NCBI GenBank assembly: GCA_003254925.1
Contig: QANZ01017207.1
Span: 29,489 to 93,488, forward strand
Origin: Chamaecrista fasciculata
Taxonomy: Eukaryota; Streptophyta; Magnoliopsida; Fabales; Fabaceae
Direction: 5' to 3'
DNA length: 64,000 nt
Every line of letters begins with the position of its first letter. Position 1 is the stretch's first letter. The notes under the pieces were generated by a model that saw only the letters and a program-made list of their open reading frames with translations, ran no database searches and was not told the origin of the DNA. The position numbers were made by a program, and so were the translations under genes. This document shows, piece by piece, positions 23,160-35,469 of this stretch.

Positions 23160-24500
23160 GTCCCTAAATTTGTACACATTTGATAGTTTATTGATGAACT
23201 AGGCTCTGGCCGAGGGTCATTACTTGGTTTAGATGAGGCAACTCTGGGTTAACGATTACCTGCAAGTCAATGAACACACATGGGTGGCCCTGCGATTCAC
23301 CTCCGATGCTAAAGTCAGTAATCTGGGTTGCTCAAGGATACCAATTGAATGAGTATTAGAGCGTACCTGGTCAGTGAAGAGGTCTTAAATTTTTTACTAG
23401 TGGAGAGCAATCTGGCGTGATCCTGCCATTAATGCTCTGATCTTGATTGTGATTCTTAGCTGATCTGATTTTGATCCTTGGTTCCCACATTATTTCCTTA
23501 TTAGTGTAAGGCGCCTTAATGGTGATGACCAGTCAAGGCTGGTTGATGGGAGCAGGATCTCGTTGGGTGATTACCCTTATTGATTGTGGATCCAGATTGA
23601 TTCTAGATTGATCCTTGATTGATTCCTGATTGATTATGGAATGTTTCTTTATCGCTTATGGTGCTCTACCCTGCTGGCGTCCATGCTCCTTGCCTTTCTC
23701 GGCACTCTTGGCCTTCTTCTAGTGTTCTCGCCTCTTTGAGGCTCTTGAGGGCCAGTTACATGCTGGGCTTGGGGGAGCCTTGTCATTTAGGCCTCCTAAT
23801 TATTGGGCCTATTATCACTAGTCCCAACAAAAGAAGTAAAGCTCTGTCCTCATCAGTGGAGTCTCTTTTGAGAGCGTTCTCGTTATCCTTTGAATATTGT
23901 GGACGTCGTAGGTTGGGCGTTCTTAGGCTGTGACCTCAACTTGGAAAGTGGTGGCGCTTATAAATTCCTGGGTCATGACGCCCTAGGATTTGGTGCTACC
24001 AAACCCTGTCGCTTCAGTTTCTCTACTGACGTCACACGTCTCTTCGCCTTCTGCACGTCTGCGCATCGTGGCCATGTGTCAGCTTGTGGTTGGCTGCTGC
24101 TCCTACAATGATGGTGTTACGGAGATCGAGGGGGGCACATGCAACTTTTTCGATTTTCAAAATTCCTTTTTATAAAACCGCCACCTTTCCTTCTTCCTCC
24201 TCAGTTCATTTCCTCTACTTTCTCTCTCTCCCCTCAACTTTCTCCATTTCTCTCTGTTTGTCGTCCTCTTCGAGCACCTTCATTGCTGTGATTTTTGTGG
24301 TTGCTTCTGAAACTTTTCTCAGGCATTATCAGGCTTTTACTCCAGGTAAGCTTTTTAGTGTCGTTTTCCTATTTTGGTTGATGCTTTCTGCGTTTTGGTT
24401 GAGTTTTTACTCATTGTGTTCTTTGCGTTCTTCGTTGTTCTTCGCGTTCTTCGTGATCTTCGTGGAACTTCAAAGTTTTCCTTGCTAGGACTTCACCTTG
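23160..24500 (+). mobile_element. Probable LTR/leader region of a gypsy-type element
   Basis: A GC-richer block with no long frame has a TATA-like TTTTATAAAA at 24169-24178, a pyrimidine-rich leader and a GGTAAGC splice-donor-like site at 24345. A short frame starts at 24512. The layout resembles the LTR and leader block at 33258-34490. No gag, primer site or second LTR was recognised. Confidence 0.35.
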
Positions 24501-24649
24501 CTGCTAGCATTATGGATTTCGAACCACGTAAGTATCTCGATCCTTCTACCCCTTCCTCTTCTTCTTCTGAGTTTGGGTCTGGATTTCGTGATCAACTGCA
24601 ACTGCTTGCCATTATCTTTCCAAATTGGAACCTCAGCACCACCAACATC

Positions 24650-24790
24650 CTCTGGACTAGGATTAGGGCACGGTCGAGGTTTTTGGAGATGTTGGCGACA
24701 ATCCGGCGAACAGGTGGGTCGTAGAGGGAGGGAGTGGTGGAGGCGAGGCGGACGGTGGTCTTTAAGATATCCAAAACACCCCATCGTTGG
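24650..24790 (-). pseudogene. Fragment of an ARM-repeat protein gene
   Basis: The minus-strand frame (24592-24822) contains VRLASTTPSLYDPPVRRIV followed by ANISKNLDRALILVQR. This resembles the N-terminal region of plant armadillo-repeat proteins of the ARO-like group (typical pattern LYxRPxRRI then LDKALxLVxKC). Only about 45 residues match and the surrounding sequence is unrelated, so this is a captured or stranded gene scrap. Confidence 0.5.
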
Positions 24791-24822
24791 AGTTTCGATC
24801 TTCGGCTTTGGTTAACTGTCAT

Positions 24823-25495
24823 TGAAGGATTCTGCTAAATTGTGAGTGTCACGCTCAGAGGTCAAACCCCTTTTAATTCTTCTATTTTTTTTGGTCTCTA
24901 CTTTTGGGGGCTTCTTCTAATAGTGATTTGAAGATGACATTTGTATGTGAAAATCTTGGGTGTTTATTATTTTCAGCTTGTTTCTCGGGAAAATTTTAAC
25001 TTTCTATTTTTGGCTGTCATATTTCAAGCTTCATTCAACTTAAGTAGTAATAACAGATTTAGGAGCGAGATTATCAGTCTTCTTTTTCCTGCTTACTTCT
25101 CAATACTCGTTGATTTTGATCCGCGTTTGAACCGTGTTAGGGTTTTTTTTGTGTGCATAACTCAGACATACTCCTTTGATTTTGATAATGTTTGATCACT
25201 CAGTAATATGAAGAAATTTGGTAATTTGTGGGTCTGAAGAAATTTGGGGGTTTTGATGTGTTTGTAATGTACTTGAATGTAATTTGTGGGGTAATTTGTG
25301 GGGCTTGTTTTTGAAAAAAACTTGTGAGGCTTGATTTTGGAAAAATTTGGGAGTTTTGATTTGTTTGTAGTGTATTTGAATGAAAATTTCAGCTTTTGGT
25401 GGCGATTTTTGATAAATCATAGATGCTCATTTGTCTTTTGAGGTTCTAAGGACTATTTTGATAAAGATCATAAACTTTTGGGATTAAAGTGTAAT
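24823..25495. other. No gene recognised; local direct repeats
   Basis: Positions 25205-25400 contain repeated GAAGAAATTTGG, GGGTAATTTGTGGG and TTTTGATNTGTTTGTA blocks in direct order, forming a degenerate short tandem duplication. No protein recognised. Confidence 0.35.
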
Positions 25496-25519
25496 TAAAT
25501 TAGGATGTATTCAAAAGAA

Positions 25520-25820
25520 ATCTTAACGGAAATAAAGCACAGGGGACCAAATCGCTAACGGAGCAAACCACGGGGCACCAAATTGCAAAAATTTTTCTTT
25601 CAGGGTACCAAAGTGGGATCGCCCCTAACCACAGGGTACCAAACTGCAATTTACCCTAAAAATTAATAGTTAGAATCTAAAAATAATATATTAGCTAAGA
25701 TTTCCGTCAAATTTTGAACGAAAATATACCTTAGGACCCTTTTTGTTAACGGAATAAACCACAGGGACCCTATTTAACACTTTTTAAACCACAACGACCC
25801 TAATATTATAGTCCTTATAG
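25520..25820. repeat. GGTACC-family repeat fragment
   Basis: Contains ACCACAGGGTACCAAACTGC and CGCCCCTAACC blocks that match, in reverse complement, the complete element at 44580-44736. It then continues with related ACCACAGGGACCC blocks. Left end missing. Confidence 0.5.
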
Positions 25821-27453
25821 TTTTACTGAATTTGTAACTCAATTTTTTTTTGCCGGAGTCTATGCATTTTTATTTGATGTAACTCAATTTTTATATTTTT
25901 TAGAAAAATTATAAGACAATCTTTAACCTCTCACACTATTAAAACTCTAATAACTTAATTTTTATTTGGCATTTGAATGCATTTAGGTGGTAGAAAAAAA
26001 ATTATTCTAATTTAGTAACAATGGCCAGGCTCACAAAAACTACAATGAAGTTATCCAATTTTTGAAATCGTACCATATACCATTTTCTCCTCTGGGGAAA
26101 CCATTCCCATATGACAGAAGCGAGGTCATCTCCGGCAAGGTTTTGCCAAAGAAGAAAATCTCATGAGATTAGGGATGATCGAAATACCTATACTCAATAG
26201 GGACTCGCAACTTTTACCCTATGGATCGGAGTATGGGTCCAAGTCTAGATATAGTGGTATCCTACCCCTACCTTACCCATATATATATATATATAATAAT
26301 TTAAAACTTTATTTATTGAGAAAATATTAAATTATAAAGATAAAATGTCAAATCGTTCATACATATTAGTGTATAAAATGTTGTATACTTTGCAACTTAT
26401 TGTAAATTTGTAATAGTATAATCACCTGTGTATCGCATGGGTCAATCATTGTGAAATAACAAAGTAATAAAATTTTTTTACACAAACCCAATGTTCGGAG
26501 CCTACTATCACCGCTACATTTCAAGATGCAACTACGGTATTTTTCAGTTTATCTCCAGACACGCATCAGAACTATTGACAACTACAAAAACTCATACTCG
26601 CCGCATTGATTAATTTTTTTTAAATAGCATTGTCATTGTCAACTGATGAATTTATTAATTTTAATTTCTTTTACTTCAAAAGGTATTAGATGAAGAATCA
26701 TTATTCAAAATTGGTATTGAAGTCTTATTATCAAGCAACTAACTAAAGCACAAGCTGAAAACTATTTCCCAGGGGCCTAAGCTAGAAATCGTTATGTTCA
26801 TCATTATGTCATCAAACTCCTATACTCTTAATTCTGAATTCAGACTATGAAGCAACCCCTAAAGTAGAAGCTAAAAATCAAACTCTCGTGCATCGCACTG
26901 GTCATAAACTAGTTTTGATAATTTTAAAAAACTTTGTTAATTGAGTATTTGAGTGTTTATCCTTCTTCTGTTTTTTGGTGCAAGATTCAAGGTTCTCGAA
27001 ATCTAATTTAAATCTTAAAATCATATAATTTTACTTGATTTTATTAGAATTTGACTCAATTTCATCATTTTATGATTTTACAACCAAGTTAGCTAGATTT
27101 AAGTAAAATCGTAATTTTACCAATTTTACAATTTAACTCCTAATTTGAACAACCACAATTATTATCATGAAATATAAAACAAGTACAGAAGATGTAAATA
27201 AATAAAAGTTGTTTGATTAAAAACCTCAGCTATATATATATAGCTTATCCAAGGGAGACAAAGTGGTTGGCGATGAAAGGGAAGACGTGCAATGAGATAT
27301 AATATGAATGATGAATGGACAGTCCACTTAGGCCACTCACTGATTCAGTGATTTATTTGTTGGCTTCGTTGGCTATTCCACCAGACAGACCAAGATGGAC
27401 AAGACATATGCATTTCAATATTTTACAATTTAAACAAACACAAGGAACATATA
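25821..27453. other. Intergenic DNA, no gene seen
   Basis: AT-rich. Positions 26165-26290 (GGGATGATCGAAATACC, then CCTACCCCTACC) resemble part of the repeat at 45276-45755. Microsatellite TA at 26280. No gene. Confidence 0.35.
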
Positions 27454-27461
27454 CCTTATAC

Positions 27462-27974
27462 CAAGGTTATTAAAACCGGACCGGTCATTGAACCGGCTGA
27501 AGTAACGGTTCAAGGTTCAATGGTTCAACCGGGGTCGGACCGTTAATAATTAAATAAATAAAAAATAATATATTTAGTTTAATATAATAAAAATATATAA
27601 TAAACTCTTTAAATTTAAGCTGGATTGAGTAAGAAAGTGATTAATTAGGAGGATTAAAAATCAAATTTTGAAGTAAAAAGTAAAAACTATTAAATAACGT
27701 ATTATTTTGAGTCTAAACATAATAAGAAACAAATTTCTTTAAAATAACATCATTTTAATCAAGAAAAAATAAAAAAAGTAGAAAAAAAAAACTGAACCGG
27801 TTCAACCTCAAAACCGGCCGGTTCAAGGCGGTTTTCCCGGTTTTTGACCGGTTCAGATGATTCTTGACCGGTTCTCAGTCTGTCCGATTTTTTGCTCAAC
27901 TCAGACCGGACCACTGGCCGGTTCGCGGTTCAACCGGTCCGACCGGCCGATCCGGTCCGGTTTTTATAACAGAG
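27462..27974. mobile_element. hAT-type MITE of the CCGGT family, copy 1
   Basis: Ends are CAAGGTTATTAAAACCGG and, as reverse complement, CTCTGTTATAAAAACCGG. It is flanked by a perfect 8-bp duplication CCTTATAC (27454-27461 and 27975-27982), as expected for hAT elements. The arms are rich in CCGGT and GGTTCAA blocks; the centre is AT-rich without coding capacity. Confidence 0.75.
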
Positions 27975-28349
27975 CCTTATACACTTCCATTGTGGATGGT
28001 AAGGAGTGTTCTAGAGAAATTGCGAGAAAACTCTAGATTTCAAGAGTTAAATAACATAGACTTGTATTAAGACGTATGAATGCTCAGTGTTTCTTTGTAT
28101 TGAGGTCCTTCTTAAAGTTTTGAAAGTGAATTACTATGATCTTTTAAAAACAAGCAAGCTCTTTAAGATTGACCAATACCATGATCTGAACATGAGAGAC
28201 TAGCTACTTGTCAATTTTTTGTTGGCTACTGATCGACTCTATTTATTTATTTTTTTTGGCCAATACTGATCTTGTTTATTAGTACTTTTAGTAATATCAA
28301 TTCCGATGTAATTAGCTTACTTCAAAACTTCTAAGAATGTATAATTTTA

Positions 28350-28835
28350 GTTTGGCTAAAGTAAAATTTTAGTCCCTTATCCATTGGTCAGGTTGCAAAT
28401 TAGTCCATTATTTTTTTCTTTATATATATATTGTCTCACATTTTTGTAAAAAATTGCACCGTTAGTCTCACTCTCATTTTTGTTTCTCTTCCTCCGTTAA
28501 CGTTGATGTGGTATGTTGATATGAAATGCTGATGTGGTGAGCTGAATGCTAAAGTGCAATTCTGGTTCTTTATCTTTATGGTAATTACTTGCGACTTTGA
28601 TCCTATATCTTTATATTTTTTGTGATTTTGGCCCTCGAAATTAGCTTTTTCTCTCCTCCAAATCAGTTGTCTACGTCACACTTAATAGGGATCAGATGAT
28701 GGACAGAATTTAGGGTGGGACTAACGATGGAACCTTTTACAAAGATATAAGACCAAATCTACAACAAAAAAAGACCTGATTTATAACCTGACCAAAAGAT
28801 AATTAAAAAACTAAAATTTACACTTTGACCTTTTA
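28350..28835. repeat. GGTCTCATAT-family hairpin repeat, copy C
   Basis: TTGGCTAAAGTAAAATTTTAG at the left pairs with CTAAAATTTACACTTTGACC at the right. Internal GTCTCAC and ATATAAGACCAAAT blocks place it in the same family as 8745. Ends approximate. Confidence 0.5.
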
Positions 28836-29065
28836 ATTTTGACTTTAATTATGTTGAACTAAGATATATAGAAATAAATTAAGAACAATAATTTTTCAAA
28901 AATGGAAATAGTGTTATATATATATATATATATATATCTTTTTAGAACCACAAAAGAAATTTATTCTAAAGCATAATATCTATGCCTGATCCCTAAAGTG
29001 AGTTGTACAACTTAAGCTTAGGGGTATCTACCTCTTCATTTTTCCCCCTCTTATATATAAGAAAA

Positions 29066-29939
29066 GTTCAAAATTCTATTTCGGTCCCTAATATTTACTC
29101 CAAAATTTTGTTTTGGTTCCTAATATTTTTTAATTTCATTTTGGTCCTTAATATTCCACAACAATTCCATTTTGATCCCTATTAATCCCTATTATTTCCT
29201 ATTATATAGGTTCAACGAATATGGTCCCTAACTATTAAATATTGTTATATCTCTTACGTTTTAAATTTGAATGCAATGAAATCGAAGCTATGAGTTGTTC
29301 TTGATGAATTATATTGTTTCTTTTTTCAATTAGGGTCATCAATAAACAATGTTAAATTGGGTTCGAAAGTAGTTTTCTCATTTCATGAAATTGGTCACTT
29401 ATCTCTCTTGTTTCAAATTTAAATACAACGAAATGAAAGTTGGGTTATTCTTTATGATTTTTTTTCTTTGTCTAGTTGAAGATATCGACAAACAAGATCG
29501 AATAGTACTTTAAAAGTGGGTTTGGTAAAACATCAATTCCAAATTTAGGAGTACTATTTGCCTCATTTGTTGATGGCTCCATCTAGATAGACCCATAGCT
29601 TTAATTTATTTGCATTCGGATTTGAAACAAGATAAATATGACCAACTTTATGAAACGAGATACATACTTTCAAGCCTAATTTCGATTTCAATTTAACCTT
29701 GTTTGTCAACGACCTTAGGTGGAAAAAGAAATAACTTATCAAGAGCAACCCATAAGTCCATAACTTCAATTTTGTTGCATTTGAACTTGAAACGAGAGAT
29801 ATATGATCATATTCAATAGTTAGGGACCAATATGGAATTATTGGGAAACATTAAGGACCAAAATGAAATAAAAAACATTAGGGACCAAATTAAAATAAAA
29901 TTTGAGGTAAACATTAGAGACCAAAAAGAGGTTTTGACC
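29066..29939. mobile_element. MULE-like long inverted-repeat element, GGTCCCTAAT type
   Basis: The left end GTTCAAAATTCTATTTCGG and the reverse complement of the right end GGTCAAAACCTCTTTTTGG pair, and similarity continues inward. Flanking 9-mers ATAAGAAAA and ATAACAAAT agree at 7 of 9 positions. It is the same broad family as 6905-7443. No coding capacity. Confidence 0.55.
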
Positions 29940-31044
29940 ATAACAAATTTAACTTGCTATATATATATATATGAAAAATAAAATAAAATAAAATCTAATT
30001 GATAAGAAATGTAAAAGAAAACGCTCAAATTAAAGTCATAGTGAATCTTGCTTCAAAGGCCTTCTACTTTTTGGAGAATAAAGTGACTTTTCCATTGATG
30101 GGTTTTGTCACAGAATAATTTACTTGAGTAGTCAGTATAACAAGACATATATAATAATAAACACATATATTCCATATATATATATATATATATATATCAT
30201 CAAGGAGGTACTTGAGTGTGACTTTGGTTTCTCTAAATTCAACCCGATGTGATTTGCCAAAAACATGGACTCTTGTTAGAAATGTAATGTATGGAGTCTC
30301 ACATTGAATGAAGAAATTGTTGAATGTAAGACACTTAACACTTTGAGCTCTTTAATTAGAATTGGAGTATGGTTCTCTTAATTAAATACTTATACTCATT
30401 ATAACGATGCTTTCATTGAGAGGTTGATGACCGAATTGGAGAGAGCTACTTGTAAAAGGAACAACAACTATTATTGAAAATGCAATATAACGAGTTTTAC
30501 ATCAAAGAAGTTACTGGGTATAAAATATCTTATAAATTTTGGACTTTCCAACCTCAAATAATTAATTTTTGGGATATGATTTTCCTAATGAAAATTTATA
30601 CTTATTATCATATCATATATATCATATATATATATATATATATATAACATTGATCTTCGATGTTTATTCTGGCCTGCCTCTTTCATCCACTCTTATTAAT
30701 ATGTATATGATATATCTATATCAAACAATGCTTCATAAAAAAGAGTTGGCAAAATCCCATTGTTAAATATGATTACAATTTTTTAAATGATGACCATTAA
30801 CTATAACATGATAAACTTTTATTAAATATAAAATAATATACTATAAGTTTGTCAAATTTACTATTTTATTCATACTTCTAAATTTTGTAAAAATCAATAT
30901 AATTTTATAAGTGTATTTGATATGTATAATTAATTATGTTATAATCAATTTACTAAATTTTAACAAGACGTTATATATTTTATATTCAATATACATTAAT
31001 TTATTGTATTTTTCTATAAAAAGAAATTATTGTATTTTAGACTA
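29940..31044. other. Intergenic AT-rich DNA with microsatellites
   Basis: TA runs at about 30174-30197 and 30620-30645. Two degenerate direct copies of an AATGYAATRTA...GAGTYTYACAT block near 30280 and 30480 could be remnants of a small LTR-type element. No gene. Confidence 0.35.
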
Positions 31045-31572
31045 GAGCCGTCAAAACGAGCCGAACCCGGTGGGTTGACTCATTTAACTCGCCAAATTGG
31101 CGAGCCGGGTTGAAAAAATTCGACTCGCTAAAAATTATAACTCGAGTGGATAGACTCACTTAACTCGTTGCTCGTGGTGAGCTAACTCAAGTGAGCTAGC
31201 GAGTTGATGAGCCAACACACCTTACTTAAAATTATATATATAAATATAATTTTAGATGTAATGACTAGTGATTAGTATTGAATAGTTAAAAATATTGAAT
31301 ATTCTTTATTATAATATTTATATTGGTATAGTTTACTTTAATTTTCATGAATTTTATTAAGAAGGTTAATAAAAAATATTTTTTATTTAAAAAATAGGAA
31401 AAAATGGAAAAAAAATTGAAAAAAAAAAAGATATTTTAATGACTGGTGGGTTAAGTGGGCTAACTCGGCTCACCAAGTTGGCGAAGCGGGTTGGCAAAAC
31501 CTAGCTCGCCTAGAATTTCTGACTCATGACAAACCAACTGAAGTGAATCGGGCTGACTCGTTTTGACAGCCT
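31045..31572. mobile_element. MITE-like element with GGCTGTCAAAACGAG ends
   Basis: Left GAGCCGTCAAAACGAGCC and right reverse complement AGGCTGTCAAAACGAGTC form terminal inverted repeats. The arms hold GGCGAGCCGGGTT-like blocks around an AT-rich core. No target duplication could be settled. Confidence 0.55.
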
Positions 31573-32289
31573 TAATTTTAATAAAGTTCAATCAATGATA
31601 TTATCACTCTTTTGATAGTTTCTGATAAATGATCCCTAATATCTTAGCAAGTGGTTATAACTACCACAAGTATCGATCTCCTCATGTCTTTTTCCTATTT
31701 ATGATTTAATATATAAGGGCTTGATTCTCATATTTTAAGGTATTGCTCTCATTCTTGTTCATTTTGACTCTCCTTTTCTTTCTGAAACATCTATTGGCTT
31801 AGGTATATATCGAAGTGATTGACAAAAATTCAATCCTCATAGTGCCTTTTATGCAGGTTCATCAATAACCGATAGCTGGAGTCCTTTTGCTAGACAGCAT
31901 CATCATTAGTTTCTATTTGTTATTAATTACAAAACTTGAATTGTATTTTCTTAAAGAAGTTAACTAAATATCTCCACGTCTCCAAATTATAGCTCTCCAA
32001 CAATAATGATATTGTTAGGAGCTTGGAGATTCATATATCTAATAATTTCGATTATCTTTTCATCATTACGTAGAAGATTAGCTGTTTGTATTGAAGTTTC
32101 ATGTGTAGTATGAATATATTCTACAAATAATAACACTAGCAAGACATACCAATTTATTATATATTGCATGTATGAACAAACCGTTAAAGACATGTTTAAT
32201 TGACAGATACCCTTTCTCTCTGATCTTTAATCAAACACTAAATCATAGATAATAGAAAACAACGTACATGACTCTAACTTAAAAATTAA
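31573..32289. other. Intergenic DNA, no gene seen
   Basis: AT-rich unique-looking sequence between the MITE and the gypsy gag remnant. Nothing recognised. Confidence 0.3.
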
Positions 32290-33257
32290 GAAGAGTTTGC
32301 ACTTCTTCCCCTCTAAGAGATTTGCGATCTACATGCACGCTTGGAAGGCGCAGAGGTGGTCAGCGGGGTCTTTGGTTCCATCGTACTGAGGTAGCTTCAT
32401 CGGCATCTTAAACCCCATGGACAGTTCATCCTACTAGATGTGAGGGGCGTAGATGCCCGTGTTCGGTGTCGGCGTGGTCCTTGGCTGTAGCTGTGCCGCT
32501 AGCGCCAAAGTCCCAGCACCCGAAGCGTCAGGTGCCAGACGTCTAGCCAGCAAATTCCAAAGTTCCGGAGGAACATTTCACTGTTGAAAAGTTGAGGTAG
32601 GCAAACCTTGTGGCAGGATTGGGGTAGTCTAATCACTCGTTGTTTCATTATCTGCTTCGAGGTTGTCAGGTTCATCCTCGTGTATGAAGACTGCTTCTTC
32701 CTGGCACTGTGTCGTTGGAGCGCTATTTTCTAGGGTGGCAGTCAGATCTTCAGGCTGAAGCTCCGCCCGTCCATTCGTTGGGGTTCACTTCACCAGCTGG
32801 TTGAACCTCCTAACCATGAACTGATCGACTTGTACTCCCATATCGCGACAGAGGGAAGCCATCTCTATCCTGTGAGTTGCTTTCAGATCCTGAAGTTCTG
32901 CCAGGATGAGGTCGCGCACACCCCTCACATATGCGGTGGACGATAGCGGCGCGTTATCGTCCATTGCGGGGTTGATGCGTTCGGATGTGGTAGCAGGAGT
33001 TTCTGGAGTTATTGGCGACGGGATAGGCCTGACTGTTGGTGGGGGGTTGTTTCTTCTTGAGGCTGGACCATCTGAGTTTCGGTTGGCGCATCTGCAGGCG
33101 CTAGCGTGGCGCTAACCGCTAGAGGCATGGTAGATGGTCGTGGATCGGTGACGACCTAGTTTGCACCGTCCCGGTCAGCTTGTTGTTCCTATGAGGGCTG
33201 GTTCTCACTGCCTCGATTCGTATCCGAGAACTTCGATGCCCGTTGCCTTAAGTTCAT
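32290..33257 (-). pseudogene. Ty3/gypsy gag, decayed
   Basis: On the minus strand an ATG at 33257 opens a frame starting MNLRQRASKFSDTNRG. Stops and at least one frame change follow. Later segments read VRGVRDLILAELQDLKA, MASLCRDMGVQVDQFMVRRF and, near 32370-32420, FKMPMKLPQYDGTKDPADHL, the classic start of the gag matrix/capsid domain. The element is cut off at about 32290, so the rest of gag and all of pol are absent. Confidence 0.7.
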
Positions 33258-34490
33258 ATGGTTGCGAAAAACAAGTTCGGGTTAGTTCGCAGTTTATATG
33301 ACTTGCTCATTGAGCCGTACAAAGGTCTCTTCGAGTCAACATCGTAGGATCTTAAGTTCACAGAAACAGGGAAGAGAAGGTAGATAAAAACAGAGGAAAC
33401 TATGTGTGCAGAAGGGAAAGTACAACGGGTTTTCGTGAGGGAGAAACCCTTGTGTAGGGTAGAAGATGAGTTCTTGTCAAACTCACCTCCATATGGAGAA
33501 GTGTGAATGTGTGTGTCTTAACGACAACTAAGTAGATTGGGGAGAGATAACCAGAGTTGTCTGATCTCTCCCCACAGACGGTGCGAGTGAAAACTATAAA
33601 GTTGGATTAGGGGAAATCTAACCTTAAGTTCACAAATAAAGAGGTTCCGGAGAGATTTGATGACGACGAAACCTGCAAAACGAGAAAGCACAAGGGGTTC
33701 CCTATGTTTCTTCTCCGATGCTTGAGTCAGATAGTAGTGATGAAGTTAGGGTTTTTTTAGAGCAGAAGTTGCGTACCTCTTTATGAAATGTATGGGAGTA
33801 TTTATACCTCCAGTCTTTTTTCCTAAGCTAGTATGAGGTTTGAGTAAGGAGGTGAGGAGTGCATGGGATGTCGGTTCTAGCACGTGGCCTAGAGGTCACA
33901 TCCGATGTGTCAGGGTTTGACGGCTGACATCTGGATTGCCAGGTGGAGACTTTCTTTATTTTACGGGAGTGGGTGATAGTGCTACACGCTTCCTATTTTG
34001 TCTCTTTGGGCGCGGGGCCTCTTGGTCATTTCATATGCGTGCTTTTGCTGGAAAGTACACTGTGGTCAGCACAGTTTTGTCTTGTCTTCGCATTAAATGC
34101 TAGGATCATTGCATTTAATGCTTGATGATGGCGTTGCTCGCTCTGATGGGCTTTTATGGGCGTGGGGTGTTTCCTTGTATTCGCCTTTTATCCTCTATTT
34201 ATTTAAAGGGTGTATATCACTTGTCCCTCCTAAAAGGTAGGGTCAGCGCCATGGGCACTGGCGTTGTGAATATTCTCTTGACCTTTCGCAAAGGGTGTAT
34301 ATCACTTGTCCCTTCTAAAAGGCAGGGTCAACGCCATGGGCGCTAGCGTTGTGAATATTGTCTTTGCCTTCCTCAAAGGGTGTATATCACTTGTCCCTCC
34401 TAAAAGGCAAGGTCGACGCCATGGGCGTTGGCATTGTGAATATTCTCTTTGCCTTCCGCAAAGGTGTATATCAAAGTCTTTAACATCATT
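33258..34490 (-). mobile_element. 5' LTR and leader of the same gypsy element
   Basis: Lies directly upstream of the gag ATG on the minus strand. It has a TATA box TATAAATA (minus strand, about 33792-33801) and GC-richer sequence ending abruptly near 34490. It includes the 85-bp tandem repeat. LTR borders and the primer site were not resolved. Confidence 0.5.
34205..34470. repeat. 85-bp tandem repeat, three units plus a partial
   Basis: Units start AAAGGGTGTATATCACTTGT at 34205, 34290 and 34375, with a partial unit at 34460; the spacing is exactly 85 each time. Each full unit contains CGCCATGGGC and GTTGTGAATATT. Confidence 0.9.
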
Positions 34491-34581
34491 TTGCTTATAA
34501 TTTGGGTTCGAGAATTCATTAATTTATTACTAAATAATGATTAGTCATGTATATAGCTATGAAGCATGAACACTTCATTTT

Positions 34582-34778
34582 TTTTGTTACAAAAAAGTTT
34601 AGGTGAGTTACCTCGGGGGCTCACCAAGGCTAGGGCATGCCTCTAGGCTTTATGAGTGCTTACAGAGGTACTTACATATCGCCTACCAACAAGACCCTCA
34701 TCACATCGGCAGCGGGATTCGAACTCACGACCTTATGGGTTATGAATTGACTCCTTACCAACTGGGTCAACCTATGTT
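34582..34778 (-). mobile_element. tRNA-derived SINE
   Basis: On the minus strand the head shows an A-box-like TGACCCAGTTGGTAAGG and a B box GGTCGTGAGTTCGAATCCC, 5' of a unique body ending in an A-rich tail. It is flanked by a 19-bp duplication, AGCATG(A/G)ACACTT(C/T)ATTTT, at 34563-34581 and 34779-34797 with two mismatches. It is not a functional tRNA gene because no acceptor stem closes. It is unrelated in body to the Au SINE at 20115. Confidence 0.75.
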
Positions 34779-34950
34779 AGCATGGACACTTTATTTTGAG
34801 GAGATGTCACTGTGTCAGATACGTATTCGTGTTCAACACTCATATGACATATATTTACAAGTTTCAAAAAATAAAATCATTTTTTTTACTTTAACATGAC
34901 AAAAAATAATAATACATATGACATATATTATAAGTAGATATTATATTTTT

Positions 34951-35377
34951 GGGTAAATTACACTTTGGTACCCTGTGGTTTGGGCATATTTCACTTTGGT
35001 ACCATATGGTTTAAAAAGTGACCCTTTGGTACTCTGTGGTATTCTCCGTTAACACTTTGGTACCCTTTGGAGCTATTTTGTAATTTTAGCCATAATAAAT
35101 TTTGCAAAAATTACATATTGACCCCCAATATTTTCAGAAAATTACAAATAGGTCCCTAGATACATATTATCTAGGGACTAAAATGAAAACTATAAAAAAA
35201 TTTGGGGGTCAAAATGTAATTTTTGCAAAATTTGTTATAGCTAAAATTACAAAATAGCTCCAAAGAGTACCAAAGTGTTAACGTAGAATACCACAGGGTA
35301 CCAAAATGTCACTTTTTAAACCACAAAGTACCAAAGTGTAATTTATGACCAAACCACAAGGTACCAAAGTGTAATTT
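34951..35377. repeat. GGTACC-family inverted-repeat element
   Basis: Left end GGGTAAATTACACTTTGG; right end CCAAAGTGTAATTT. Repeated GGTACCCTGTGGTTT blocks on the left and AAACCACAAGGTACC blocks on the right, around a palindromic CCCTAGATACATATTATCTAGGG-like core. Longer relative of the 157-bp copy at 44580. Confidence 0.65.
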
Positions 35378-35469
35378 AAATCACAAATGAAATATTTTAT
35401 ATAGATAAATATATATATATATATATATATAATATTCGTGTGTCCGTGCCAGTATAGGGTTCTTCATAG

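Larger units (their letters stand above)
34557..35469. mobile_element. CTATGAAGCATG-family MITE with nested insertions
   Basis: Begins CTATGAAGCATG and ends TTCTTCATAG. The body matches copies at 46025-46356 and 63758-64000 (GTGTCNGACACGTRTC-type blocks). A tRNA SINE (34582-34778) and a GGTACC-family element (34951-35377) are inserted in it. Confidence 0.5.

Noticed and set aside
24084..24724. Plus-strand frames of 105-134 codons
   Set aside because: Pyrimidine-rich, hydrophobic low-complexity translations in an LTR-like leader, with no homology recognised.
29563..29769. 68-codon minus-strand frame
   Set aside because: Inside a palindromic MULE-like element; no protein similarity.
30174..30645. 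TA-rich runs as possible origins or matrix attachment sites
   Set aside because: Simple microsatellites, present throughout the window, with no further supporting signal.
34205..34470. Repeats resembling a CRISPR array
   Set aside because: Contiguous 85-bp tandem units without spacers in a plant LTR.
34690..34775. Possible tRNA gene on the minus strand
   Set aside because: A and B box motifs are present but no acceptor stem closes, and the sequence is the head of a SINE with its own target duplication.
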